From positions 1 through 31,536 of the forward strand of contig CAZINS010000010.1 of the NCBI GenBank assembly GCA_964540695.1: DNA of 31,536 nucleotides. The letters run 5' to 3'. The DNA is from DYGA01 sp964540695. Lineage in GTDB: Bacteria > Patescibacteriota > Patescibacteriia > S139-126. A model generated the notes under the pieces. It was given only the letters and a program-made list of their open reading frames with translations. It had not been told where the DNA came from and searched no databases. Each line of letters starts with the position of its first letter. Position 1 is the first letter of the stretch. Positions 1 to 7,140 of this stretch are shown piece by piece. The position numbers and the translations under genes were made by a program.

Positions 1-1065
1 GGTGTTGGTATTGATCCAACCAGTATGTTCCAGATAAATGGCGCAGCAGGTACGGGATGGAATTCAGGACTGAAAATTACTCGCGCTGACCAAATAGGCG
101 CTGATTTTCGTATTAATGTTACTACTGGTTCCACTTTATTTAGAAATTTTTTAGCTGGAGCTGGTTATGCATTTAGAAATTCAGCTGATGCTACACTACT
201 TTATATATTAAGTGATGGAAAAGTTGGTATAGGTTATAATCCAACATCTAAATTAACCGTTGGGCCTACAACCAATGTAGAAGGGGTTAGAATTATTAGT
301 AGTAATTACTCGCCGTTTATTATTAGAAATACTGCCAATGATAAAGATATATTTAGAATTAAACAAGACGGTGAGTTAACGCATTTTGTAAATGGTTCTC
401 CAGCGTTGAGTTTTAGTACTGATATGGTATTGAATGTGAATAATAAAGTTAAAACAAATGTTGTAGAGACAGAATTTTTAACTCATTATGAGGATACTGG
501 TACTAACTCAACTTACTATACTTGGGGTGATGATGGTTTAGATTTTTGTAATCCAGAAGCTTATTTGGATTGTCAAGATAAGAAATTAGCTCAAGTTATT
601 TTTGATTATATAGGTAATTTTTTTAAGATTCCCCAAGCTTTAGCCGAACCAGTAAGAGAGTATGTATATAGACCTCCAACTAATGCGGCTCCTTGTAATG
701 CTGGTGATGTTACTTTATATACCGCCCCTTCACAAGCAAAAATTTATTTTGACTGTAGTGACACTTATCAGCAAACAGCTCCTTATATATCATATCGTTA
801 TTGTCAAACTACTACTGCAGCACCAAGTGAAGTAACTAAAATACAGTTTGAAGGCACGCCAGGGTTAGCAAAACCTGGTTTAACAAAAATCAAGGACAAT
901 TTGGTAGTGGAGAAAAATTTTTGGGGTGACGGTATAACTAGTGGTTGTCATAATGTAGGATCGAGCGGTGTACCCCAAAAGCTATGCCCTGACGGAGAAT
1001 TTATGGCTGGTATCAATATAGTCACCAATATGTATGATAGTACTATTATTTGTTGTCCGTTATAG
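1..1065 (+). CDS. C-terminal part of a large repeat-containing surface or secreted protein (5' truncated)
   Basis: The reading frame is open from the first base of the window, so the gene begins upstream; the ATG at 25 is internal. The 354 visible residues start with a GVGIDPTS motif, and a second copy (KVGIGYNPTSKLTV) follows near residue 76. Such VGIG-PT-LTV repeats are common in tail-fibre-like and cell-surface proteins of Patescibacteria and Bacteroidota. The last 180 residues are Cys-rich (ten Cys) and end in CPDGEFMAGI followed by a terminal ICCPL, which suggests a disulfide-bonded extracellular domain. No enzymatic motif is visible. A strong hairpin terminator follows the stop codon. 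The role is likely adhesion or surface display, inferred from architecture only; the exact family is not recognised. Confidence 0.75.
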   Translation, partial: GVGIDPTSMFQINGAAGTGWNSGLKITRADQIGADFRINVTTGSTLFRNFLAGAGYAFRNSADATLLYILSDGKVGIGYNPTSKLTVGPTTNVEGVRIISSNYSPFIIRNTANDKDIFRIKQDGELTHFVNGSPALSFSTDMVLNVNNKVKTNVVETEFLTHYEDTGTNSTYYTWGDDGLDFCNPEAYLDCQDKKLAQVIFDYIGNFFKIPQALAEPVREYVYRPPTNAAPCNAGDVTLYTAPSQAKIYFDCSDTYQQTAPYISYRYCQTTTAAPSEVTKIQFEGTPGLAKPGLTKIKDNLVVEKNFWGDGITSGCHNVGSSGVPQKLCPDGEFMAGINIVTNMYDSTIICCPL

Positions 1066-1080
1066 ATTTTGATTAAAAAT

Positions 1081-1111
1081 AAACCCTTTTCTAAATGAAA
1101 AGGGTTTTTTA
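1081..1111. terminator. Bidirectional intrinsic terminator between convergent genes
   Basis: AAACCCTTTTC (1081-1091) pairs with GAAAAGGGTTT (1097-1107) around a TAAAT loop, with a T run on the plus side and an A-rich flank on the other. It lies between the stop of the plus-strand surface protein and the stop of the minus-strand T9SS-domain gene, so it can serve both. Confidence 0.9.
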
Positions 1112-1112
1112 T

Positions 1113-1994
1113 TTATCTAAGAAGTGTCATTTTTTTGGTCAGTTTTTGACCGTTAGCAGAGAGAGTATAGAAATAATTACCGCTAGGTAATTGTAAAGAG
1201 TTGAACTCATATTCATATGTACCATTAGGTAATTCTTGATTGACCAAGGTGGCCACAGGTTGCCCCAATATATTATAGACAGTGAGATTAGTGAAATTTG
1301 AAATAGGAATAGTGAATCTTATTTTAGTACTGGGGTTGAAAGGATTAGGATAGTTTTGTAACAACGAATAGTTGTCAGGTATGGGATTTTTTATATTTTC
1401 CAATCCAGAAAGTATATCGCCAAATCCACAATACAGAATGGGTGTGTTGCCATAGTTTTGGTAATACCAGGAATCTAGTGTAATCGTATTATTTTGTTGA
1501 TTATAAAGTACCAGAAGTATACAGGTTTCTATGGTAGCACTATCGGCCGGAAAAGGTTGTCCAGTGGTTACACTAGTCCATGAATGGTTCTCAACTTTTA
1601 GCCAGTTATTTCCTATACTAGTTGAACTATAAATTGGAAAATACCAATCATTTTGGTAATTTATAATTAATTGTACATACGTAAAAGGAACGTATGATTT
1701 AATAATAAAATTACATTGTACTAATGACATAGTGATGGGCTGAGATAAATTGTTGGTAAGAAATTGGTAGCCCGAGCCATTACAGGTAATATCCATTTGT
1801 AAACTATATTGGTTGTTGTAACCAGGTATGATCGGTATATTGGTATTTACATCTGTGGAAGCAGATAGGGTAGATGTGTCATTAGTAGAAAATGGTGTAA
1901 TATTGGCAGATTGCCAACCAAAAACTTCTTGAGCGTTTATTTTGAGTGATACCACCCAAAAAAAGAGTACTATGATGATAGCTATTTTTTTCAT
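1113..1994 (-). CDS. Secreted protein with C-terminal T9SS type A sorting domain
   Basis: 293 residues. Residues 1-21 form a signal peptide (MKKIA start, hydrophobic core, cleavage near INA-QE). Residues 22-200 are a beta-rich Asn/Tyr/Ser/Thr-rich region with no motif I recognise. Residues 208-293 match the type IX secretion C-terminal sorting domain: LLQNYPNPFNPST, then LTVYNILGQPVATLV, then LPSGNYFYTL, ending in KKMTLLR. That domain is typical of Bacteroidota and Ignavibacteria, where it directs export through the Por system and surface attachment. The start is supported by a near-perfect AAAGGAGG Shine-Dalgarno 6 bases upstream. Patescibacteria are not known to carry T9SS, so the domain looks transferred or has another use here. 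The passenger function is unknown. Confidence 0.85.
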   Translation of the reverse strand: MKKIAIIIVLFFWVVSLKINAQEVFGWQSANITPFSTNDTSTLSASTDVNTNIPIIPGYNNQYSLQMDITCNGSGYQFLTNNLSQPITMSLVQCNFIIKSYVPFTYVQLIINYQNDWYFPIYSSTSIGNNWLKVENHSWTSVTTGQPFPADSATIETCILLVLYNQQNNTITLDSWYYQNYGNTPILYCGFGDILSGLENIKNPIPDNYSLLQNYPNPFNPSTKIRFTIPISNFTNLTVYNILGQPVATLVNQELPNGTYEYEFNSLQLPSGNYFYTLSANGQKLTKKMTLLR

Positions 1995-2072
1995 GATAAG
2001 CCTCCTTTGGGCAATTATTTGGAAATTTGTTATTTAGTTTTGAAAGTTCATTTTGTAATTATATAATATCAT

Positions 2073-2101
2073 ATTAAACAAGAAAAATTAAAATTTGTCA
2101 A
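2073..2101 (-). promoter_or_regulatory. Promoter of the T9SS-domain gene
   Basis: On the minus strand, TTGACA (complement of 2096-2101) is followed after 17 bases by TTTAAT (complement of 2073-2078). The predicted start near 2066 gives a leader of about 70 bases ending in the AAAGGAGG site. Confidence 0.6.
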
Positions 2102-2104
2102 TAT

Positions 2105-2133
2105 TATAAAAACCGCCATATTTATGGCGGTTT
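2105..2133 (-). terminator. Intrinsic terminator of the nitronate monooxygenase gene
   Basis: AAACCGCCAT (2110-2119) pairs with ATGGCGGTTT (2124-2133), loop ATTT. Read on the minus strand it is followed by a T-rich tail and lies just after the stop codon at 2138. Confidence 0.85.
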
Positions 2134-2137
2134 GATT

Positions 2138-3208
2138 TTAAGAATTTAATATTCCCAAAGTGAGTTCGTCTATCAGTTCTTGGACTGATAATATTTTATC
2201 AATGCGGTGTACGTTGGCACCAGCAAAAATTAAACCTTCATCTACTTTGCCCTGAAAAGAGTCAATAAGTTTTACGGCTATACAATAGCCAGCTTGATCT
2301 CTCTCGCAGGAGTCAATGCAATGATATGGACAAATAGTTTTGCCAAATTTTTCTTCGTTTAATTTTTTTAAGAACGGATTCATAATAGCGCGTCCCGGCA
2401 TACCGACTGGACTTTTGATAATCATTATATCTTCTTGTTTGGCATTGATGTAGGCTTGTTTAAATTGTTCTGCTACCGGACATTCATGAGTGGCAACAAA
2501 ACGAGTAGCCAGTTGAGCGCCACTAGCACCCAGTGAAAGAAAATGAGCAATGTCATTACCAGTATAAACACCACCAGCTACAATCAGAGGGATTTTTCTG
2601 CCAATTTTTTGTTCATAGGGCCCAATGATTTGCAAAGTCTCTAGTAAAATTTTTTCTAAATTATAATTTACGGGATCAGCTAGTTGCTGCAAAGAAAAGC
2701 CTAAATGCCCACCAGCCAAAGGACCTTCAATAATGAAAGCATCAGGTACACGTTGGTATCTTTCCCAGTAAGTAATAATTATTTTAGCAAGGCGTGCAGA
2801 ACTAATGATTGGCACTAAAGCCACACGGGGGTCGGGGACAATTTCTGGTAAGGTTTTAGGTATACCAGCGCCATAAACAATAATATGAGCACCAGCCTTA
2901 ACAGCTGTTTCGATTAGTTCGTTTTTGTTGGACAGTGCACCCATGACATTGATGGCAAACGGTTTGGCGGTAAGGTTTTTTAGAGTATCGATATTTTTTT
3001 CCAATGATTGATTGGAAATCCTGATATAATCAGCGGCTTTGACACCTTTGTATAGGTCCATAAGCCCGATAGTAGTCAATGTTCCCAAGCAATCGGCTTG
3101 AGCGACAGCTGCTACCAGAGTTGGTCCGGTAATCCGAACACCCATTGAACCCATGACGATTGGCAAACGAAAACTATGTTGGCCAATAGTGAGTTTTGGT
3201 ATTTTCAT
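2138..3208 (-). CDS. Nitronate monooxygenase / 2-nitropropane dioxygenase-family FMN enzyme
   Basis: 356 residues, a TIM-barrel flavoprotein. Family marks are the N-terminal LPIVMGSMGVRITGPTLVAA, the EGPLAGGHLGF motif with the catalytic-type His168, and the FMN-phosphate region VAGGVYTGNDIAHFLSLGASG (split here at residues 210-230). A C-terminal cysteine cluster (C293, C297, C301, C309) is seen in a subset of this family and may bind metal. The family oxidises alkyl nitronates, but related members are enoyl-ACP reductases (FabK) or of unknown substrate, so the physiological substrate is open. The start is supported by AAGGAAG 7 bases upstream. It is a single-gene unit with its own terminator, divergent from the str operon. 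Confidence 0.88.
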   Translation of the reverse strand: MKIPKLTIGQHSFRLPIVMGSMGVRITGPTLVAAVAQADCLGTLTTIGLMDLYKGVKAADYIRISNQSLEKNIDTLKNLTAKPFAINVMGALSNKNELIETAVKAGAHIIVYGAGIPKTLPEIVPDPRVALVPIISSARLAKIIITYWERYQRVPDAFIIEGPLAGGHLGFSLQQLADPVNYNLEKILLETLQIIGPYEQKIGRKIPLIVAGGVYTGNDIAHFLSLGASGAQLATRFVATHECPVAEQFKQAYINAKQEDIMIIKSPVGMPGRAIMNPFLKKLNEEKFGKTICPYHCIDSCERDQAGYCIAVKLIDSFQGKVDEGLIFAGANVHRIDKILSVQELIDELTLGILNS

Positions 3209-3293
3209 GATATAACTTCCTTATATATTGATGTTTTTAATGTAAAATTGCTTTTAGTTTGTCACTAATTTATTGAGTGGTCAAGCGATGTAG

Positions 3294-3321
3294 TTGACAT
3301 TTTTTTGGAAAATGTTAAACT
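3294..3321 (+). promoter_or_regulatory. Predicted promoter of the str operon
   Basis: TTGACA (3294-3299), 16-base spacer, TAAACT (3316-3321) preceded by a TGn extended -10. The predicted start near 3328 leaves a leader of about 155 bases before rpsL. Confidence 0.55.
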
Positions 3322-3352
3322 AATTTTACAAATTTATATCTACCTTTAGTAT

Positions 3353-3433
3353 GTGTGTCGATTAGTTTATTTTTGCTTTTTGAACGACTCACAGAAGTAA
3401 TAAGGAAATACCAGCCCTTATTGGGCTTTTTTT
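3353..3433 (+). promoter_or_regulatory. Structured leader of the str operon with a terminator-like hairpin and competing fold
   Basis: Three elements lie between the promoter and rpsL. GTGTGTCG (3353-3360) pairs with CGACTCAC (3385-3392) with one mismatch. AGCCC (3413-3417) pairs with GGGCT (3423-3427) followed by seven T, a terminator-like hairpin on the coding strand. AATAAGG (3399-3405) can instead pair with CCTTATT (3416-3422), which uses the terminator's 5' arm and loop, so the two folds exclude each other. This reads as an attenuator. The effector is unknown, and no convincing leader ORF is present (only MCVD at 3351). Confidence 0.5.
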
Positions 3434-3483
3434 AAATTAATTTTTTAGTGATTAGTTATTAATAATTAGTAATTTATAAGTGT

Positions 3484-3912
3484 ATGCCCACAATTCATCA
3501 ATTGATTAGGAAGCCAAGAAAAACTAAAAAGGCTAAGTCAAAATCACCAGCCTTGCAATCAACTTTCAATGTGTTGCGCAGGCGGAGAACTAAACTACCA
3601 AAAGGTAGTGCTTTTAAGCGTGGCGTTTGTGTCAAAGTAACAACAACCACACCAAAGAAACCTAACTCAGCTTTGCGTAAAATTGCTAGAGTTAGACTTT
3701 CCAATGGTATGGAAGTAACAGCTTATATTCCAGGGGAAGGACACAACCTGCAAGAACACAGCGTGGTAATGATTCGTGGAGGTAGAGTAAAAGATTTACC
3801 AGGTGTGCGTTACAAAATTGTCCGTGGAGTTTTTGACACTCAAGGCGTCCAAAATCGTAAACAAAGTAGGTCTCGTTACGGTGCTAAACGCCCCAAAGCA
3901 GATAAAAAATAA
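3484..3912 (+). CDS. rpsL: Small ribosomal subunit protein S12
   Basis: 142 residues, decoding-centre protein of the 30S subunit. The conserved core TTTPKKPNSALRK, GEGHNLQEHS and GGRVKDLPGVRY is intact, including the Lys positions where streptomycin-resistance changes occur and the Asp that RimO thiomethylates in many bacteria. Relative to the 124-residue E. coli protein it has an insertion of about 14 residues between PALQ and KRGVC (an Arg/Lys-rich stretch with RRRRTK), a long form shared with many Gram-positive bacteria. It is the first gene of the str operon. No Shine-Dalgarno precedes the ATG, only AT-rich sequence. Confidence 0.98.
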   Translation: MPTIHQLIRKPRKTKKAKSKSPALQSTFNVLRRRRTKLPKGSAFKRGVCVKVTTTTPKKPNSALRKIARVRLSNGMEVTAYIPGEGHNLQEHSVVMIRGGRVKDLPGVRYKIVRGVFDTQGVQNRKQSRSRYGAKRPKADKK

Positions 3913-3957
3913 TAACTAATTCATAATTCTTTATTTTTAATTCTAAATTCAAATACT

Positions 3958-4437
3958 ATGCGAGGAAAAAGAGCACCAAAAAGAAAAATTGATCCAGATC
4001 CAAAATACCACTCTTTGGAAGTGGCTAAATTTATCAATCATATAATGTTGCGTGGTAAAAAAGCTGTTGCCCAGAAAATTGTTTATGATTGTTTTGATTT
4101 ATTGGCCGCTAAAAATAAACAAAAACCTTTGGAATTATTTGAAAAAGCGATGCGTAATGTTGCCCCAGTAGTTGAAGTAAAAGGAAGACGTGTCGGTGGC
4201 GCTAATTATCAAGTACCTATTCCTGTAACTGGAGAAAGAAAAAATAATTTATCTTTTAGATGGTTGATTGAAGCTGCACGCAATAAAAAAGGTAAATCAA
4301 TGTCACAAAAATTGGCTGATGAAATTCTAGCTGCCATCAATAACGAAGGTGACGCTATTAAGAAGAAGCAAGATGTGCAACGGATGGCTGAAGCCAATCG
4401 TGCTTTTGCTCATTTTGCAAATTTTATTAAAAGATAA
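3958..4437 (+). CDS. rpsG: Small ribosomal subunit protein S7
   Basis: 159 residues, the primary assembly protein of the 30S head and a neighbour of the exit-site tRNA. MRGKRAPKRKIDPDPKY, the ALRN-like MRNVAPVVEVKGRRVGGANYQVP region and the RWLIEAAR segment are family hallmarks, and length is normal. It sits 45 bases after rpsL in the standard rpsL-rpsG-fusA order. In E. coli S7 represses the str operon from the rpsL-rpsG gap; here that gap is short, AT-rich and shows no clear structure. No Shine-Dalgarno is visible. Confidence 0.98.
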   Translation: MRGKRAPKRKIDPDPKYHSLEVAKFINHIMLRGKKAVAQKIVYDCFDLLAAKNKQKPLELFEKAMRNVAPVVEVKGRRVGGANYQVPIPVTGERKNNLSFRWLIEAARNKKGKSMSQKLADEILAAINNEGDAIKKKQDVQRMAEANRAFAHFANFIKR

Positions 4438-4478
4438 ATAAATTAAGTATAAATTTTAAATTATAAATTATAAAAAAT

Positions 4479-6572
4479 ATGGCTAGGGAATATAGTTTAG
4501 AAAAAACTAGAAATATAGGCATTATTGCTCATATTGATGCTGGTAAAACCACTGTTTCTGAACGTGTTTTATATTATACTGGTAAAAAGCATAAGATTGG
4601 TGAAGTACACGAGGGTCAGGCGGAAATGGATTGGATGGAGCAAGAGCGAGAGCGGGGTATTACCATTACTTCAGCGGCTACAACTTGTTTTTGGAAAGAT
4701 TGTCGTATCAATATTATTGACACCCCGGGTCACGTAGATTTTACAGCTGAAGTAGAACGTAGTTTACGCGTCTTGGATGGTGGAGTAGTGGTGTTTGATG
4801 GTGTGGCTGGTGTAGAATCTCAGTCCGAAACTGTCTGGCGCCAAGCTGATAAATATAAAGTCCCCAGAATTGCTTTTATCAATAAAATGGATCGCATGGG
4901 TGCTGACTTTTATTATGATTTAAAAACAATTCATGAACGATTAACTAAACACGCTCACCCTGTACAATTACCGATTGGGGCGGCTGAGACTTTTGAAGGC
5001 ATTATAGATTTATTTGAACAAAAAGCTTTTTATTATCGTGATGATTTAGGTGTAAATGTTGAAGAAACTGAAGTTCCCGAAGATATGAAAGCCAAAGTTG
5101 CTGAGTATCGAGCGCAACTGATTGAAGCGATTGTAGAAAATGATGAAAATTTAATGCATCAATATTTAGAGGGTCAGGAAATTTCAATAGAAGAATTGAG
5201 ACGGGTTTTAAGACAAGCTACCATTGAAAGCAAAATTGTACCAGTACTTTGCGGTAGTGCTTTGAAAAATAAAGGCGTTCAAAGAATGCTTGATGCGGTC
5301 ATATATTATTTACCTTCTCCTATGGATGTGGAGACACCACTAGCTCATGACGTCGATGATGTAACCAAAGAAATTCCTATTGCCATAGGCGATGATAAAC
5401 CACTAGCAGGCTTGGCTTTCAAAATTGCTACTGATCCTTATGTCGGCCGACTCACTTTTTATCGTATTTATAGTGGTACTATCAAGTCTGGTAGTTATGT
5501 TTTAAATAATACTACTGGCGAAAAAGAAAGAATTAGTCGCTTACTTAGAATGCATGCCAATCATCGCGAAGAAATTGATGAAGCTTACGCTGGTGAAATT
5601 GCTGCAATTGTTGGTTTAAAAAATACCACCACCGGTGATACTTTAACTGATATTGATCATCCTTTGTTGTTGGAAAAAATCGAATTTCCTGAACCAGTTA
5701 TTTCTATTGCCGTGGAGCCAAAAACTAAACAAGATCAAGAAAAAATGGGTGTGGCTCTGCAAAGACTAGCTGAAGAAGATCCCACTTTTAGAGTAAAAAC
5801 AGATGAAGAAACTGGACAAATGATTATTTCTGGTATGGGAGAACTTCATCTTGATATTATCGTCGACCGGATGAAGCGAGAATTTAAGGTAGAAGCAAAT
5901 ATTGGTAAACCCCAAGTAGCTTATAAAGAAACCATCAAAACTCAAGCGGAAGCCGAAGGAAAATATATCAGACAGTCAGGTGGTAGAGGTCAGTATGGTC
6001 ATTGTTGGATAAGGGTTGAACCAAATGAACAAGGTAAGGGTTATGAGTTTATTGATCAGGTCAAAGGCGGGGTGATTCCTAGGGAATATATTCCAGCTAT
6101 TGATAAAGGTATTAAAGAAGCTTTGGAAAATGGTGTGCTGGCTGGTTATCCGGTTATTGATGTTAAAGCCACTGTTTATGATGGTTCTTATCATGAAGTG
6201 GATTCTTCAGAAGCTGCTTTTAAAATTGCTGGTAGTAAAGCTTTTCAAGATGCTTTTAAAAAAGCCAGTCCGATATTACTTGAACCAATAGAAAAAATAG
6301 AAGTGGTGGTACCAGAAGAATATATGGGTGATGTTATTGGCGACCTCAATGCTAAACGTGGTCAGATTTTAGAAATGATTGATAGAAGTAATAACAAAGT
6401 TATTTATGCCCATGTGCCTTTGGCTTCAATGTTTGGTTATGTAACTACCTTGCGTTCGATGACTCAAGGTCGCGGTACTTCAACCATGGAATTTGCTCAT
6501 TACGCAGAAGTGCCAGGTAACGTAGCTAAAGAAATTATTGAAGGTAATGCCACTAAAGATAAAAAAGAATAA
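4479..6572 (+). CDS. fusA: Translation elongation factor G
   Basis: 697 residues, full length. This GTPase drives tRNA-mRNA translocation and, with RRF, ribosome recycling. The G1 P-loop AHIDAGKTT is at residues 17-25, switch I carries RGITITSAATT, G3 is DTPGHVDF, and G4 is NKMD (in FINKMDRMGADF). Domain IV carries the GGRGQYGHCWI and GVIPREYIPAIDKGI motifs. The C-terminal domain V has EEYMGDVIGDLNAKRGQI. After the P-loop it reads TTVSERV rather than the common TTTTERI, a mild difference. No Shine-Dalgarno precedes the ATG. It lies 41 bases after rpsG. Confidence 0.99.
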   Translation: MAREYSLEKTRNIGIIAHIDAGKTTVSERVLYYTGKKHKIGEVHEGQAEMDWMEQERERGITITSAATTCFWKDCRINIIDTPGHVDFTAEVERSLRVLDGGVVVFDGVAGVESQSETVWRQADKYKVPRIAFINKMDRMGADFYYDLKTIHERLTKHAHPVQLPIGAAETFEGIIDLFEQKAFYYRDDLGVNVEETEVPEDMKAKVAEYRAQLIEAIVENDENLMHQYLEGQEISIEELRRVLRQATIESKIVPVLCGSALKNKGVQRMLDAVIYYLPSPMDVETPLAHDVDDVTKEIPIAIGDDKPLAGLAFKIATDPYVGRLTFYRIYSGTIKSGSYVLNNTTGEKERISRLLRMHANHREEIDEAYAGEIAAIVGLKNTTTGDTLTDIDHPLLLEKIEFPEPVISIAVEPKTKQDQEKMGVALQRLAEEDPTFRVKTDEETGQMIISGMGELHLDIIVDRMKREFKVEANIGKPQVAYKETIKTQAEAEGKYIRQSGGRGQYGHCWIRVEPNEQGKGYEFIDQVKGGVIPREYIPAIDKGIKEALENGVLAGYPVIDVKATVYDGSYHEVDSSEAAFKIAGSKAFQDAFKKASPILLEPIEKIEVVVPEEYMGDVIGDLNAKRGQILEMIDRSNNKVIYAHVPLASMFGYVTTLRSMTQGRGTSTMEFAHYAEVPGNVAKEIIEGNATKDKKE

Positions 6573-6599
6573 TAATTTTTTATTTATTAATAATATTAT

Positions 6600-6887
6600 A
6601 TGGAATGGAGTAATATTATTTCTACTTTAAAAAAAGTAGGTCGGGAATTAGTAATTATGGATCAAGCAGATACTTATGTACTGATGAACTTAAAACGTTT
6701 TAATGAATTGGTTGATCAAGCTAAAGACGTTAGGCATCTGAGTGAAGATGAGCTTATTAAGCAAATAAATAGGCAAGTAGCTGATTGGCGGGCCAGTCAA
6801 GAAGTGATTGCAGAGCCAACTAATCCTGTTAATGTGTTAAAAACAGACGCTGATGATGATACTTTTTATATTGAGCCAGTTGAATAG
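6600..6887 (+). CDS. Hypothetical protein between fusA and tuf
   Basis: 95 residues, predicted soluble and acidic at its C-terminus. The first third (LKKVGRELVIMDQADTYVLM followed by LKRFNELV) resembles the beta-hairpin plus helix of Phd/YefM-type antitoxins, in which a gene-specific motif ends in a conserved hydrophobic strand and a xxFxxL helix. The middle (LSEDELIKQINRQVADWRAS) is helical, and the tail is Asp/Glu-rich. No toxin gene is adjacent, and it sits inside a translation operon 27 bases after fusA. I therefore regard it as a conserved hypothetical of the lineage rather than half of a toxin-antitoxin pair. The start at the ATG is the only good candidate; no Shine-Dalgarno is seen. 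Confidence 0.8.
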   Translation: MEWSNIISTLKKVGRELVIMDQADTYVLMNLKRFNELVDQAKDVRHLSEDELIKQINRQVADWRASQEVIAEPTNPVNVLKTDADDDTFYIEPVE

Positions 6888-6991
6888 GTTTCCACATGTT
6901 TTCAATAGATTATGCAAAATAAAATATTTTTGTCTAATATTAGATAAAAAAATAAAAAATTGTTATTAAAATAAGGGTTTTAGTCTAATAC

Positions 6992-7020
6992 TTGCAAAAT
7001 AAAAATAAGTTTGTTATAAT
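6992..7020 (+). promoter_or_regulatory. Strong promoter of tuf
   Basis: TTGCAA (6992-6997), exactly 17 bases, then consensus TATAAT (7015-7020) preceded by a TGn extended -10. The predicted start near 7027 gives a leader of about 114 bases. This lets EF-Tu be made at higher level than the genes upstream. Confidence 0.8.
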
Positions 7021-7043
7021 CACCAAGCGTATTTATAAATTTT

Positions 7044-7067
7044 AATCATTTAATCATTTAATCATTA
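7044..7067 (+). repeat. Three-copy 8-base tandem repeat in the tuf leader
   Basis: AATCATTT is repeated three times in a row, the last copy ending in A. It is AT-rich and lies just after the predicted transcription start of tuf. It may be slippage-generated; no function is evident. Confidence 0.7.
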
Positions 7068-7078
7068 AGTTTTTAATT

Positions 7079-7136
7079 AACGGCTGGGTAAAACCCACAA
7101 CTAGTTAGTTTGGGGCCGTTAATAAAGAGGTAATAA
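7079..7136 (+). promoter_or_regulatory. Folded 5' leader and ribosome binding site of tuf
   Basis: AACGGC (7079-7084) pairs with GCCGTT (7115-7120), enclosing a TGGGT/ACCCA hairpin (7085-7097) and the palindrome AACTAGTT (7099-7106). The clear ribosome binding site AGAGGT follows at once, about 10 bases before the ATG at 7141. The closed structure next to the site suggests mRNA stabilisation or translational control. Confidence 0.5.
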
Positions 7137-7140
7137 AATT

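Noticed and set aside
1113..1994. Evidence that the cell has a type IX secretion system
   Set aside because: One sorting-domain protein does not show the machinery; none of its components is in the window.
3498..3704. Antisense open frame within rpsL
   Set aside because: It is a shadow of the conserved S12 coding sequence, with no homology or start signal.
6600..6887. Toxin-antitoxin module
   Set aside because: The protein resembles an antitoxin N-terminus, but the neighbours are fusA and tuf, and no toxin gene is present.
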